DNA from: CAYRPN01 sp964426135
Lineage (GTDB): Bacteria; Planctomycetota; Phycisphaerae; Phycisphaerales; Phycisphaeraceae
NCBI GenBank assembly: GCA_964426135.1
Contig: CAYRPN010000030.1
Span: 1-51,171 of the forward strand
DNA: 51,171 nucleotides
Direction: 5' to 3'
Shown: positions 43,452 through 51,112 of the stretch, piece by piece
Layout: every line of letters begins with the position of its first letter
Numbering within the stretch: the stretch's first letter is position 1
Position numbers and translations under genes: made by a program
Notes under the pieces: model-generated
Databases searched by the model: none
What the model was told of the DNA's origin: nothing
Seen by the model: only the letters and a program-made list of their open reading frames with translations

Positions 43452-45179
43452 TCACGACGCCTTGGCCAACGTCGTATCAACGCCACCGAGCGTACCCGCC
43501 GCCGTTGCACCGGAAGCGATGCCATTCATGACCTGACCGGCAGGACTTCCGTTTGCGTCCGCCGCCACGCCGAACGCCTGCGGCGCCGCATCGAACATCG
43601 GCTTCAAATACTCGCCCACTTTCTGGTTGGCCGCGAACACCTTGGGGAAGCGCCGCCGGTAATAGAGATCAGCCTCGTCATCGTCGGCTGTGCGCTTGCC
43701 CCGGCAGTGAAAGATCGCAATGGTCTCGCCATCGGCTTCACCCACATCACTCATCAGCTGCGCCGAAGTCTTGCGCAAATACTTGAAGGGCAGGCGTCGA
43801 AAGCCGGGATTAGCTTCCGCAGTTCGATCAAGCAACCGATCCCAGACATTCGCCAGGCTTTTGCGCGTAAGTGAAATGCCCGAGGACGTCGCCATCGCCA
43901 CCGGCAGATGATCGCGGCGCTGCTTCCAATGCCAGCGCAGCCCCCGAAACGTGGCAGGCCACAGCGCGAACGCGCCGCGGATGCCGGTCTTGGGCCTGAT
44001 GTGGTCGACGATGGGCGGCGTCGCGTCCATCTTGACTTCGTCGCGCCGCAGATTCATGCACTCCGACTGCGCCAGTCCGCCGTTGAGTCCCATCAGGAGG
44101 TACAGCCGCTCCTGATCGCTGGCGTGTCGATAAAGGACGATCAATTCGTCGAGTGTCCACGTCTCGACGCCCGCCGCCTTCACCTTGCGTTCCTGTACCG
44201 TCTTGAGCTTGTCGACATTGCGCCTTGCCGCATCGCGGACATCGTTGGTGTCGCGCCAATCAAACCGGTCCGTGCGGTGCAGCCAGCGCAGGAAGGCGCG
44301 CAGGTACTTCAGGTGATTCCGCACCGTGTCGATCGCGATGGGCATCCCGGTCTTGCGCCCCTTGGGCCGGCGGCACCAGTAATCCGCCATGCGGTCGACC
44401 GCGTCGTAGTTGAGCTGCTCCAGCAGAATGTCGATGTGGCTGTCCTTCAGCCGAATGATGCCCTCGGCCGTGGCTCGCCCATGATCGGTCGTCGCACCAT
44501 CGCGGACGTAATGCTCCCGCGCCCATTGGGCGTAGGCATCGAGCGCCTGATACAGCGTCTGCCGGTTGCCGCCGTTGCCCCCGTTTCCCCCGTTGCTCAT
44601 CAGCAATGGCGCCTTCACGACGCGAGCCGCGAAAGCCCCTTGCTCCCTTGCATCCGATGTTGCGTTGTTGGCGGCGGTCGTCAGGTCCCGCTGGCCTGCG
44701 ACATAATCCTCCATCGACGACGGCACGAAGGCAATGACGCGATAGCAGTCGCGAAGTTCCTCGATCCGCTGCACGTACTCGGCAGGATGTGGATTGCTAC
44801 GATCGCGGTGGACGAGAATCTCGTGCTTCCCATGACGCACGCATTCGGTGATGGCGAGGCTCTCCGCATTCCAGAGCGGGCCGCGAGCCAGGAATCCTTT
44901 CGCCTGCACTTCAAATTCGCCCGTGAGCCGGTTCACGACACTTCCCAGGTATTCACCTGTTGCCGCGATCGACTGCCGCTCGAACGCCTCAAGACCCTTG
45001 TGGTACTCGACAACCGCGCTCCAAAGCTGCTCCAGGCGACGGTTGGCAATCTCCGCCGCTGCCTTGTCCGTGCCCAGCAGAAACTTTTTCGGGCCGATCC
45101 TGCCGTTGTGCAGCACCTTGCCGATCGTGCGAAAATACCTACCCTTGTAGTGGCATACCGACTGCTTCCTGTGTGCCAT
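43452..45179 (-). CDS. Tyrosine-type integrase, divergent planctomycete class
   Basis: About 575 residues from the ATG at 45179 (GGAG about 7-10 nt upstream). A long N-terminal region (1-195) of unknown function ends in an Asn-Gly-Gly linker (NGGNGGNGGN). A core-binding SAM-like domain follows (TLYQALDAYAQWAREHYV... to DTVRNHLKYLRAFLRWLHRT). The catalytic domain has RPKTG (lysine hairpin), FKYLRKTSAQLM (arginine II box) and a tyrosine in ADLYYRRRF near the end. The first catalytic arginine, normally in TGLRxxEL, is not seen: the segment reads GLNGGLAQSECMNLRRDEV. Related planctomycete recombinases show the same change, so another Arg may substitute. Probable function: integration or excision of the region. 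Confidence 0.8.
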   Translation of the reverse strand: MAHRKQSVCHYKGRYFRTIGKVLHNGRIGPKKFLLGTDKAAAEIANRRLEQLWSAVVEYHKGLEAFERQSIAATGEYLGSVVNRLTGEFEVQAKGFLARGPLWNAESLAITECVRHGKHEILVHRDRSNPHPAEYVQRIEELRDCYRVIAFVPSSMEDYVAGQRDLTTAANNATSDAREQGAFAARVVKAPLLMSNGGNGGNGGNRQTLYQALDAYAQWAREHYVRDGATTDHGRATAEGIIRLKDSHIDILLEQLNYDAVDRMADYWCRRPKGRKTGMPIAIDTVRNHLKYLRAFLRWLHRTDRFDWRDTNDVRDAARRNVDKLKTVQERKVKAAGVETWTLDELIVLYRHASDQERLYLLMGLNGGLAQSECMNLRRDEVKMDATPPIVDHIRPKTGIRGAFALWPATFRGLRWHWKQRRDHLPVAMATSSGISLTRKSLANVWDRLLDRTAEANPGFRRLPFKYLRKTSAQLMSDVGEADGETIAIFHCRGKRTADDDEADLYYRRRFPKVFAANQKVGEYLKPMFDAAPQAFGVAADANGSPAGQVMNGIASGATAAGTLGGVDTTLAKAS

Positions 45180-45389
45180 GGGAGTACTCCAAAACCGTGG
45201 TCTCGACGGGTGCCGCAGCAGAGAGAGAATCGTCAACTGGCAGCGCCCGAATCATCAACGCAAATCGGCGATATTCGTCACCAAACGCCATTTGCCGATC
45301 TATGGCCAACAGTAGGCGCAGAGAAATATGCAGTCAATCCATTGAAATGAAACAATTTGCGTGATTGATTTGATTTGACGATTATCCGA

Positions 45390-45419
45390 GCCTCGCGGAC
45401 TCGGCCCGACCGCTAAACG
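45390..45419. repeat. Half of a REP-like repeat next to ftr
   Basis: A 30-bp sequence beginning GCCTCGCGGACTCGGC that recurs inverted at 46994-47023 with 30/30 identity. Its first 16 bases match 2101-2116 directly. It ends 8 bp beyond the ftr stop. Confidence 0.75.
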
Positions 45420-45427
45420 GGCGAACG

Positions 45428-46447
45428 CTATCCGCCCATCACTTCATGCAGCTTGAAGTGAAACTTGCCGAGTTTGCCGCCGTAGTTGCCGGCACTGATC
45501 GCGATGATCGGATGTGTGCATGCCGCTTCGATGGCGCGGCGCGTGGCCAGCGCGATCGCCTGCTGCGATAGGCCGTTGATCACGATTTCGTAGACGCAGT
45601 TGACGCCTTCGCGCAGCTGCGTGTTCACCTTGCCGCGCAGCGTCGGACAAAAGGCGTCGTTGCTGGAGGCGAACATGCCTTTGTAGCGCGAGCCGACTTT
45701 CGAGCCGGAGCGCACGATGCCGCCGGGGAACGGTGTGATCACATCAGGCATCGCCGCGATCGCGTCGACGGCGGCTTGCGTGGCGTCCAGCGTGCTGCGC
45801 TGGTCGCGCCCGCAGACGAGAATATTGCCGCCGCCGATCGCTTTCATCGCGCCGACGGATTCGACGCAGGTGAACTCGCCGTCCATGACGGGGATGCGCC
45901 AGAGTCGGGCGGGTTCAGGGTCGCAAAGCCCAGGGATTGCCATCCCTGGGCTTTGGCGCTGTTGCTCCCGCATGACGAGTTGCTCCCGCATGACGACTTT
46001 GCTGCGCTGATGCCCGTCGCCGAAGAAGCGCAGCTTGTTGCCGAGGTCGAACCGCGCGGCGTCCGTGCTGCTCGCCGCGCCGCTTACGCTCGGATTCGTA
46101 CTCTCCGCGTGTCCGACACTCGGCATGCCGTCGTAGACCGCGGTGGTCGGGCAAGTCATGAGGCACTGGCCGGTGCGATTGGGAACGGCTTTTTTCAGAC
46201 CCTCGGCATTGAAAGAAAAGAAGAGCAGCGCCGCACCCGGTCGGCCGTCGGGCGTTTCATCCGGCGACAACAGGCGCTCCATCGCGGCCTCCGCGTCGCA
46301 GCCGATCACGCTCGTGCCGTAGCCGCACGCCTCCGCCGCGGCGATGCGCACCCAGCGCTCGTCGATCGCCGTGACGATCAGCCGCGCCGCCCACATGCGG
46401 AACGCCTCGGCGAAGGTGTCCTCGATGATCACGCCGTTCAGTTGCAT
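45428..46447 (-). CDS. ftr: Formylmethanofuran--tetrahydromethanopterin formyltransferase (Ftr/FhcD)
   Basis: Transfers the formyl group between H4MPT and the methanofuran-like carrier in the formyltransferase/hydrolase complex. The start at 46447 gives MQLNGVIIEDTFAEAFRMWA, the near-invariant Ftr N-terminus; SPDETPDGRPG, CLMTCPTTAVYDGMP, RFFGDGHQ, IPVMDGEF and GMFASSNDAFCPTL follow in order. Two segments are longer than in usual Ftr: about 20 residues after AVYDGMP, and about 30 residues between FFGDGHQRSK and RLWRIPVMDG. The second is encoded by a palindromic repeat and an 18-bp tandem duplication (45924-45996). The frame is open throughout, so the enzyme may still fold. fhcC and mch lie 43 kb to the left on the same strand. 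Confidence 0.93.
   Translation of the reverse strand: MQLNGVIIEDTFAEAFRMWAARLIVTAIDERWVRIAAAEACGYGTSVIGCDAEAAMERLLSPDETPDGRPGAALLFFSFNAEGLKKAVPNRTGQCLMTCPTTAVYDGMPSVGHAESTNPSVSGAASSTDAARFDLGNKLRFFGDGHQRSKVVMREQLVMREQQRQSPGMAIPGLCDPEPARLWRIPVMDGEFTCVESVGAMKAIGGGNILVCGRDQRSTLDATQAAVDAIAAMPDVITPFPGGIVRSGSKVGSRYKGMFASSNDAFCPTLRGKVNTQLREGVNCVYEIVINGLSQQAIALATRRAIEAACTHPIIAISAGNYGGKLGKFHFKLHEVMGG
45924..45996. repeat. Palindrome plus tandem 18-bp duplication inside ftr
   Basis: CAAAGCCCAGGGAT (45924-45937) and ATCCCTGGGCTTTG (45942-45955) form a perfect 14-bp hairpin with loop TGCC. Directly beyond, GTTGCTCCCGCATGACGA is present twice head to tail (45961-45978, 45979-45996). Together they encode the extra peptide in Ftr and keep the frame. 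Confidence 0.85.
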
Positions 46448-46495
46448 CGCGCGGCAATTGTACTGGTGGAGCGGGACAGGTGAGTGGGTGAGTGG

Positions 46496-46557
46496 TGACG
46501 AGGTGAGAGGGTGATCAATCCTGGATTCCACCACGCACTGACCCTCTCACCTCGTCA
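46496..46557. repeat. Inverted repeat between ftr and pcd
   Basis: TGACGAGGTGAGAGGGT (46496-46512) and its exact complement (46541-46557). A run of GTGAG units precedes the left arm. It lies between the divergent ftr and dehydratase genes and could affect both promoters. Confidence 0.7.
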
Positions 46558-46605
46558 TCTCCTCATCCGGCTCTATGATTCCTCAGCCCATCCAAGGAGG
46601 TTCCC

Positions 46606-46965
46606 ATGACCAACGACCCCAAAGTCCACACCGAAGCGGAAATCGTCGAGAAGCTCAAGACCCTGCCCAACTGGGAATACCGCGACGGCTGGATCCGCCG
46701 CAAGTACAAGACGGGCGGCTGGCCGCACACGCTCATGGTGGTGAACGCGATCGGCTACATCGCCGAGGCGGCGTTTCATCACCCCGACCTGTCCGTGTCG
46801 TGGGCCGAGGTGCACGTGAAGCTCATGACGCACTCGGCCAAGGGCGTGACCAACAACGATTTCGAACTGGCGAAGCGCATCGAAGAGCACATCACCTGGT
46901 TGCCGAAGGAAGGCGACGCGCTGGTGGGGTTTGAAAAGGGCATGAAGAAGATGTGGACGCGGTGA
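46606..46965 (+). CDS. Pterin-4a-carbinolamine dehydratase (PCD/DCoH family)
   Basis: A 119-residue protein, the normal length. The family signature is present as FHHPDLSVSWAEVHVKLMTH followed by SAKGVTNNDFELAKRI; the paired histidines HH and the later TH are the catalytic residues in this fold. An excellent ribosome binding site (AAGGAGG) lies 5 nt before the ATG. PCD dehydrates 4a-hydroxy-pterins. In several methylotrophs a PCD-like gene lies in the H4MPT gene cluster and is thought to help pterin cofactor synthesis; the ftr gene directly upstream and divergent fits that. No aromatic amino acid hydroxylase is nearby, so the C1 role is favoured. Confidence 0.92.
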   Translation: MTNDPKVHTEAEIVEKLKTLPNWEYRDGWIRRKYKTGGWPHTLMVVNAIGYIAEAAFHHPDLSVSWAEVHVKLMTHSAKGVTNNDFELAKRIEEHITWLPKEGDALVGFEKGMKKMWTR

Positions 46966-46993
46966 GACGAGCGGCGGCGGCAAGATCGTTTGT

Positions 46994-47088
46994 CGTTTAG
47001 CGGTCGGGCCGAGTCCGCGAGGCCCACCTGTGCATTGAACGACCAACCGGATGGGCCTCGTCCCCCGGCGGGCTCGGCCCGACCGCTA
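46994..47088. repeat. REP-like inverted repeat after pcd
   Basis: TAGCGGTCGGGCCGAG (46998-47013) and CTCGGCCCGACCGCTA (47073-47088) pair perfectly, and an inner pair GAGGCCCA (47019-47026) / TGGGCCTC (47052-47059) extends the hairpin. It is a full copy of the repeat whose half is found at 45390-45419. Confidence 0.8.
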
Positions 47089-47110
47089 AGGATCGTGACC
47101 GAAATAGATT

Positions 47111-47177
47111 CCCCATTTAGCCGGCGGGCTTGCCCGCCGAGACGCCCTCGGCGGGCAAGCCCGCCGGCTAAATGGGG
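47111..47177. repeat. Perfect palindrome with 31-bp arms
   Basis: The arms 47111-47141 and 47147-47177 are exact complements (31/31) around a 5-nt loop ACGCC. The core is CGGCGGGCTTGCCCGCCG. The remaining sequence from 46966 to 47323 shows no gene. Confidence 0.9.
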
Positions 47178-47323
47178 GACCGCCAATTCGCGAAGTTATT
47201 TCGGCCCCATTCCTAACCGCAAGTTCCGTCATCTCCCATCTCCACGTCTGCCTTTCACGGCGAAATCAGAGCGCTCGTCCGTTTTCCGTTTGCACCACCA
47301 CGTCAACCTCGTAGCATGCTTGC

Positions 47324-48610
47324 ATGACCGAGGACCATGATTCACAGTGGCCTCTCTTCAACCAGGGGCAACCGAAGCAGCATTCATCGGGGCAATCGCA
47401 GGAAACCCCTGCGCGGTGCGGCGATTCGGCGCCCGATGAATCCGATGGGATGCGTCTCGACGAGACGCCGCCCGACGTCTCGCGCGATCCGGTTGTCGAC
47501 CATGCCGACGCCGGTTCGATGGCTACTGAAAGCGATCTGGACGAAGGCGATCATCGCGACCCCGACGACGAAGAAACCTGCATCGAAGTGGAACCGATTG
47601 AAGAGCCGGCGGCTTCCGCGCCAGGGGGGCTTAAGTTCGCGTTCCGGAAGGAAGCGCCCGGCGGTGCTGTGGCGAGCGTCACACGGAGCCGGCGAATTCT
47701 CGGATGCGTGCTGGGCGGCGCCATCGGCGACGCGATGGGGCACCCGACCGAGTTTCTTTCGATGCAGGCGATTCACCAGCGATTCGGGCCGCGAGGCGTG
47801 ACGCAGTTCGAACTTTACTGGTCGCGCGAGGGCAGGCGGTTCGCGCCCTATACCGATGACACGCAGATGGCTGAATGCGTGCTGCGGGCACTGCTCGATG
47901 AGCGCGACGACCTGGACCGCTGCATGATGCACATGGCGCAGCGATTCATCGAGTGGTCGCGATCGCCGCAGGGCGGACACCGCGCCCCGGGCAATGCGTG
48001 CCTGTCGGGTTGCCGGGCGCTGGCGTCGGGCGCGCACTGGTCGCAGGCGGGCGGGCCCACGGCGGGCGGCTGCGGCTCCGTGATGCGCGCCTATCCCTTC
48101 GGGCTCGTCTTCGCAGACGATTTGGAGAAATGCGAAACATGGGCGGTGGCGCATTCCAGGCTCACGCACCGAGATCCGATTGCGCTGGCGGCCAGCGCGG
48201 CGATGGCGGTGGGCGTGGCGCGGATCCTGCGCGGGGATTCGGTCGAGATGGTCACCAGTGAAATGGTTGCCGCAGCGTGTCGCCACAGCGCGAAGACAGC
48301 AGCCATGATGGCGCGGGCGATCGACGAGGCGCGCTCGGGCGTCGGGCCGGAGGTGACGCTGGAACGATTGCAGTCATGGGCGGCGCACGAAGCGATCGCG
48401 GCGGCGGTTTACCTTTTCGAGCGGCACCCCGACGATCCGCGCGCCGCGATTCTGGCCGGCGCCAACACGCCCGGCGACAGCGACAGCATCGCCACGCTTG
48501 CCGGCTCGCTGGTCGGCGCCCGCTGCGGCATCGATGCCATTCCGCAGGACTGGGTGCGCGAGGTGGAACGCAGCGAAGATCTGCTGGCCTTGGCGGAGCG
48601 GATCGGGTGA
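47324..48610 (+). CDS. ADP-ribosylglycohydrolase family protein (DraG-like)
   Basis: A 428-residue protein. The first 120 residues are acidic, Asp/Glu/Pro/Ser-rich and probably disordered. The catalytic domain begins at RILGCVLGGAIGDAMGHPTE (about 126-145), then shows YTDDTQMAE (Mg-binding DD pair), GNACLSGCRAL, GGPTAGGCGSVMRAYPFGLV, SRLTHRDPIAL and NTPGDSDSIATLAGSLVGAR. These match the ARH/DraG fold with its two-metal site. The enzyme would remove ADP-ribose from a protein, nucleic acid or small molecule; some relatives act on other ADP-ribosyl or crystallin-like targets. It lies 358 bp after the dehydratase. The start ATG at 47324 has no clear ribosome binding site. Confidence 0.88.
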   Translation: MTEDHDSQWPLFNQGQPKQHSSGQSQETPARCGDSAPDESDGMRLDETPPDVSRDPVVDHADAGSMATESDLDEGDHRDPDDEETCIEVEPIEEPAASAPGGLKFAFRKEAPGGAVASVTRSRRILGCVLGGAIGDAMGHPTEFLSMQAIHQRFGPRGVTQFELYWSREGRRFAPYTDDTQMAECVLRALLDERDDLDRCMMHMAQRFIEWSRSPQGGHRAPGNACLSGCRALASGAHWSQAGGPTAGGCGSVMRAYPFGLVFADDLEKCETWAVAHSRLTHRDPIALAASAAMAVGVARILRGDSVEMVTSEMVAAACRHSAKTAAMMARAIDEARSGVGPEVTLERLQSWAAHEAIAAAVYLFERHPDDPRAAILAGANTPGDSDSIATLAGSLVGARCGIDAIPQDWVREVERSEDLLALAERIG

Positions 48611-48702
48611 CGTGGGGGGCGTCTTATTCCCGCGTTTCAGGGAATCCCCGGCCCCGCCATCCATGCTTTCCAATGTCTGCGAAATGCCAATCACTGTTTG
48701 GC

Positions 48703-50991
48703 ATGTTCACCTTCTCTCTATCCTCGCGCCTCTGCCCATGGCCGCCGCTGGCTGTGCTGGTTTGCGCTTTTTTCGCTTCGTGCGTGCAGGTTCGCGCAGC
48801 CGACCTGACCGGCCAGCAGATTTACGTCAAGCACTGTGCCAGTTGCCACGGCGACCAGGGCCAGGGCGTCAAGGCGGAGTATCCCGATCCGCTCATCGGC
48901 ACGCGCTCGCTGGAGAGCCTGACGAAATACATCGACAAGCGCATGCCCGAGGACGATCCGAAGCTGGTCAGCGGCAAGGACGCGGAGGCGGTGTCGAAAT
49001 ACATCTTCGATGCGTTCTATTCGCCGGTGGCACAGGCGAAGAAGAACCCGCCGAAGATCGAGCTTTCGCGGCTCACGGCGGGGCAATATCGCAACGCCGT
49101 GATGGACCTCGTCGCATCGTTCACGCCGCCGCCGGCGGTCAAGCTGGAGGAGCGCGCCCAGCACGGGCTCAAGGGCGAATACTCCGCGGGCGGCCGGCGC
49201 TTCCGCGATGACAAGATCGCGCTCACTCGCCTCGATGCGGGCGTGGATTTCGACTTCGGCGAGAACGGCCCCGACGCGAAAGTGCCCAAGGACGAGTACG
49301 CCATCCGCTGGTCCGGCGTTATTCACATCGAGCAGGCCGGCGAGTACGAGTTCATTGTCAAGACCAAGAACGGCATGCGGCTGTGGGTCAACGACGATCG
49401 CCAGCCTCTGGTCGATGCATGGGTGCGTTCCGGCGAAAGCTTCGAGTATCGCGAGACCGTGTACCTGCTGGGTGGGCGCGATTACCCGCTGCGGCTGGAA
49501 ATGTTCAAGGAGAAAAAGGAAAAGGTCGCCGCGGTGTCGCTGAAGTGGAAGCGCCCGCAGCATCCGGAGGAAGCGATTCCCGCGTCGGTGCTTTCGCCGG
49601 CCAGGGGCGTGCCGCTGTACGTGGTGCGCACGCCGTTCCCGCCGGACGATCGCAGCATGGGCTACGAGCGGGGCACGTTCATCAACAAGGCATGGGACGA
49701 AGCGACGACAGATGCGGCGATCGAAGCGGCGGCGTACATCGCGGCGCGGCATCCTTCGATGACCAGCCCCAACGCGAAGACGGAGTTGCCGCAGTTCGCC
49801 CGGCAGCTCGCCGAGCGCGCCTTTCGCAGGCCGCTGTCGCCGGAGCAGCAGAAGTTTTTTGTCGACCGTCATTTTGAGAACGCGACTGATCTGGAACTGG
49901 CGCTCAGGAAGTCGGCGATCCTCATCTTCAAATCGCCGCGGTTTCTCTACCACGAGGCGGGCATGGTCGAGAACGACGCCTACGCCGCCGCCGCCCGGCT
50001 GGCCTTTGCGATGTGGGATTCGCTGCCGGATCGTCCGCTCACCGAGGCCGCCCGCGCCGGCAAACTCGCCACGCGCCAAGGCGTCATGGCGCAGATCGAC
50101 CGCATGATGGCCGACCCGCGCACCAAGGCGAAAGTGAAGGGTTTCTTCCACACCTGGCTCAACCTCGACCGCATGCACGAACTGGCGAAGGACCCCAAGG
50201 AGTTCCCCCAGTTCACGCCGGCGATCGTGGCGGATCTGCGCACGTCGCTCGATCTGTTCCTCGATGATGTGTGGGGCGAGGCGACGGGAAGTTCCGCGTC
50301 CACCGCGGACTATCGCCGGCTCATGCTCACGGACGAGATGTACATGAACGGCCGGCTCGCCGAGTTTTATGGCGTGAACCTGCCCAAGGACGCGCCGTTC
50401 CAGAAAGTGAAAGTCCCGCACCGCGCCGGCGTCATCACCCATCCGCTCCTGATGGCGGGCTTCGCGTACACCTCGGCTTCTTCGCCGATCCACCGCGGCG
50501 TGTTCGTCTCGCGCAACCTGCTGGGGCGGCGCCTTAAGCCGCCGCCGGTCGCCATCGCGCCGGCCAGCGTGGACCTGAACCCGGACCTGACCACGCGGCA
50601 GCGCACGGAGTTGCAGACGGCTGAGAAAACCTGCATGGCGTGCCACGCGATGATCAACCCGCTGGGCTTCACGTTCGAAAACTACGACGCCGTCGGCCGA
50701 TTCCGCAAGGAAGAAAAGAAGCGCCCCGTGGACGCCACCGGCTTCTACCAGACCGCCGGCGGCGAGACGGTGAACTTTTCCAACGCGGCTGAGCTCGGCG
50801 CTTTCCTGATCCGCAGCGAGGAAGCGCAGGTCGCCTTCGTCGAGCGCTTCTTCCACCACGTGGTCAAGCAGCCGATCCTGGCGCACGGCTACGACACGCC
50901 GGAGAAGTTGCGCGGCGTATTCGTGAAGCGCGACTACAATGTGAAAGCGCTTTTGGCGGAGATCGCCGCGGCGGCCAGCGGCGTCAGGTAG
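48703..50991 (+). CDS. Planctomycete cytochrome c with PA14 and DUF1592/1588/1585 modules
   Basis: About 762 residues from the ATG at 48703 (another ATG at 48673 would add 10). Signal peptide, then haem motif CASCH (45-49) in a class I cytochrome domain. LSRLTAGQYRNAVMDLVASF is the DUF1587-like part. A PA14-type beta domain follows (about 165-285: YAIRWSGVIHIEQAGEYEFI, VKTKNGMRLWVNDD, YLLGGRDYPLRLEMF), a candidate carbohydrate-binding module. Next are FARQLAERAFRRPLSPEQQK (DUF1595), DUF1592 with MWDSLPDRPL, DUF1588 (GVITHPLLMAGFAYTSASSP, IHRGVFVSRNLLGRRLKPPP), CMACH (644-648) and DUF1585. It is probably a periplasmic electron-transfer protein that may engage polysaccharides. A paralogue lacking PA14 lies at 33245-35341. 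Confidence 0.9.
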   Translation: MFTFSLSSRLCPWPPLAVLVCAFFASCVQVRAADLTGQQIYVKHCASCHGDQGQGVKAEYPDPLIGTRSLESLTKYIDKRMPEDDPKLVSGKDAEAVSKYIFDAFYSPVAQAKKNPPKIELSRLTAGQYRNAVMDLVASFTPPPAVKLEERAQHGLKGEYSAGGRRFRDDKIALTRLDAGVDFDFGENGPDAKVPKDEYAIRWSGVIHIEQAGEYEFIVKTKNGMRLWVNDDRQPLVDAWVRSGESFEYRETVYLLGGRDYPLRLEMFKEKKEKVAAVSLKWKRPQHPEEAIPASVLSPARGVPLYVVRTPFPPDDRSMGYERGTFINKAWDEATTDAAIEAAAYIAARHPSMTSPNAKTELPQFARQLAERAFRRPLSPEQQKFFVDRHFENATDLELALRKSAILIFKSPRFLYHEAGMVENDAYAAAARLAFAMWDSLPDRPLTEAARAGKLATRQGVMAQIDRMMADPRTKAKVKGFFHTWLNLDRMHELAKDPKEFPQFTPAIVADLRTSLDLFLDDVWGEATGSSASTADYRRLMLTDEMYMNGRLAEFYGVNLPKDAPFQKVKVPHRAGVITHPLLMAGFAYTSASSPIHRGVFVSRNLLGRRLKPPPVAIAPASVDLNPDLTTRQRTELQTAEKTCMACHAMINPLGFTFENYDAVGRFRKEEKKRPVDATGFYQTAGGETVNFSNAAELGAFLIRSEEAQVAFVERFFHHVVKQPILAHGYDTPEKLRGVFVKRDYNVKALLAEIAAAASGVR

Positions 50992-51008
50992 GGTGGGCAC
51001 CGCCCACC

Positions 51009-51112
51009 GTAGGGTGCGTCAAGGCTCGGCGCGGACGCACCACGATGAACGGAAACGCGCCGCTCGATGGAACCGCAACACGGTGCGTCCGCGCGGACTT
51101 GACGCACCCTAC
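51009..51112. repeat. REP-like inverted repeat near the window end
   Basis: GTAGGGTGCGTCAAG (51009-51023) pairs with CTTGACGCACCCTAC (51098-51112). An inner pair GCGCGGACGCACC (51029-51041) / GGTGCGTCCGCGC (51082-51094) extends the structure. It follows the cytochrome gene by 17 bp. The last 60 bases of the window hold only a short purine/pyrimidine dyad (CCCTCCCTCCTAGGGAGGGG). Confidence 0.8.

Larger units (their letters stand above)
35636..45236. mobile_element. Integrative-element-like region with serine and tyrosine recombinases
   Basis: The region holds a large serine recombinase at the left and a tyrosine-type integrase at the right. Between them are a MerR-like regulator, an XRE regulator, two very small genes, a lipoprotein and two unrecognised proteins, nearly all on the minus strand. 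No tRNA, conjugation or phage structural gene is seen. The exact ends are unknown: no direct repeats typical of attachment sites were found by eye, and the two recombinases could belong to two elements placed side by side. Called from gene content only. Confidence 0.55.

Noticed and set aside
44560..44600. Short GGN-encoding microsatellite as possible CRISPR or repeat array
   Set aside because: It is a 9-bp degenerate repeat encoding an Asn-Gly-Gly linker in the integrase, with no spacer structure.
48718..51000. Long minus-strand frame opposite the PA14/DUF1592 gene
   Set aside because: Same reason: high GC keeps the antisense frame open; the opposite strand has clear haem and PA14 motifs.
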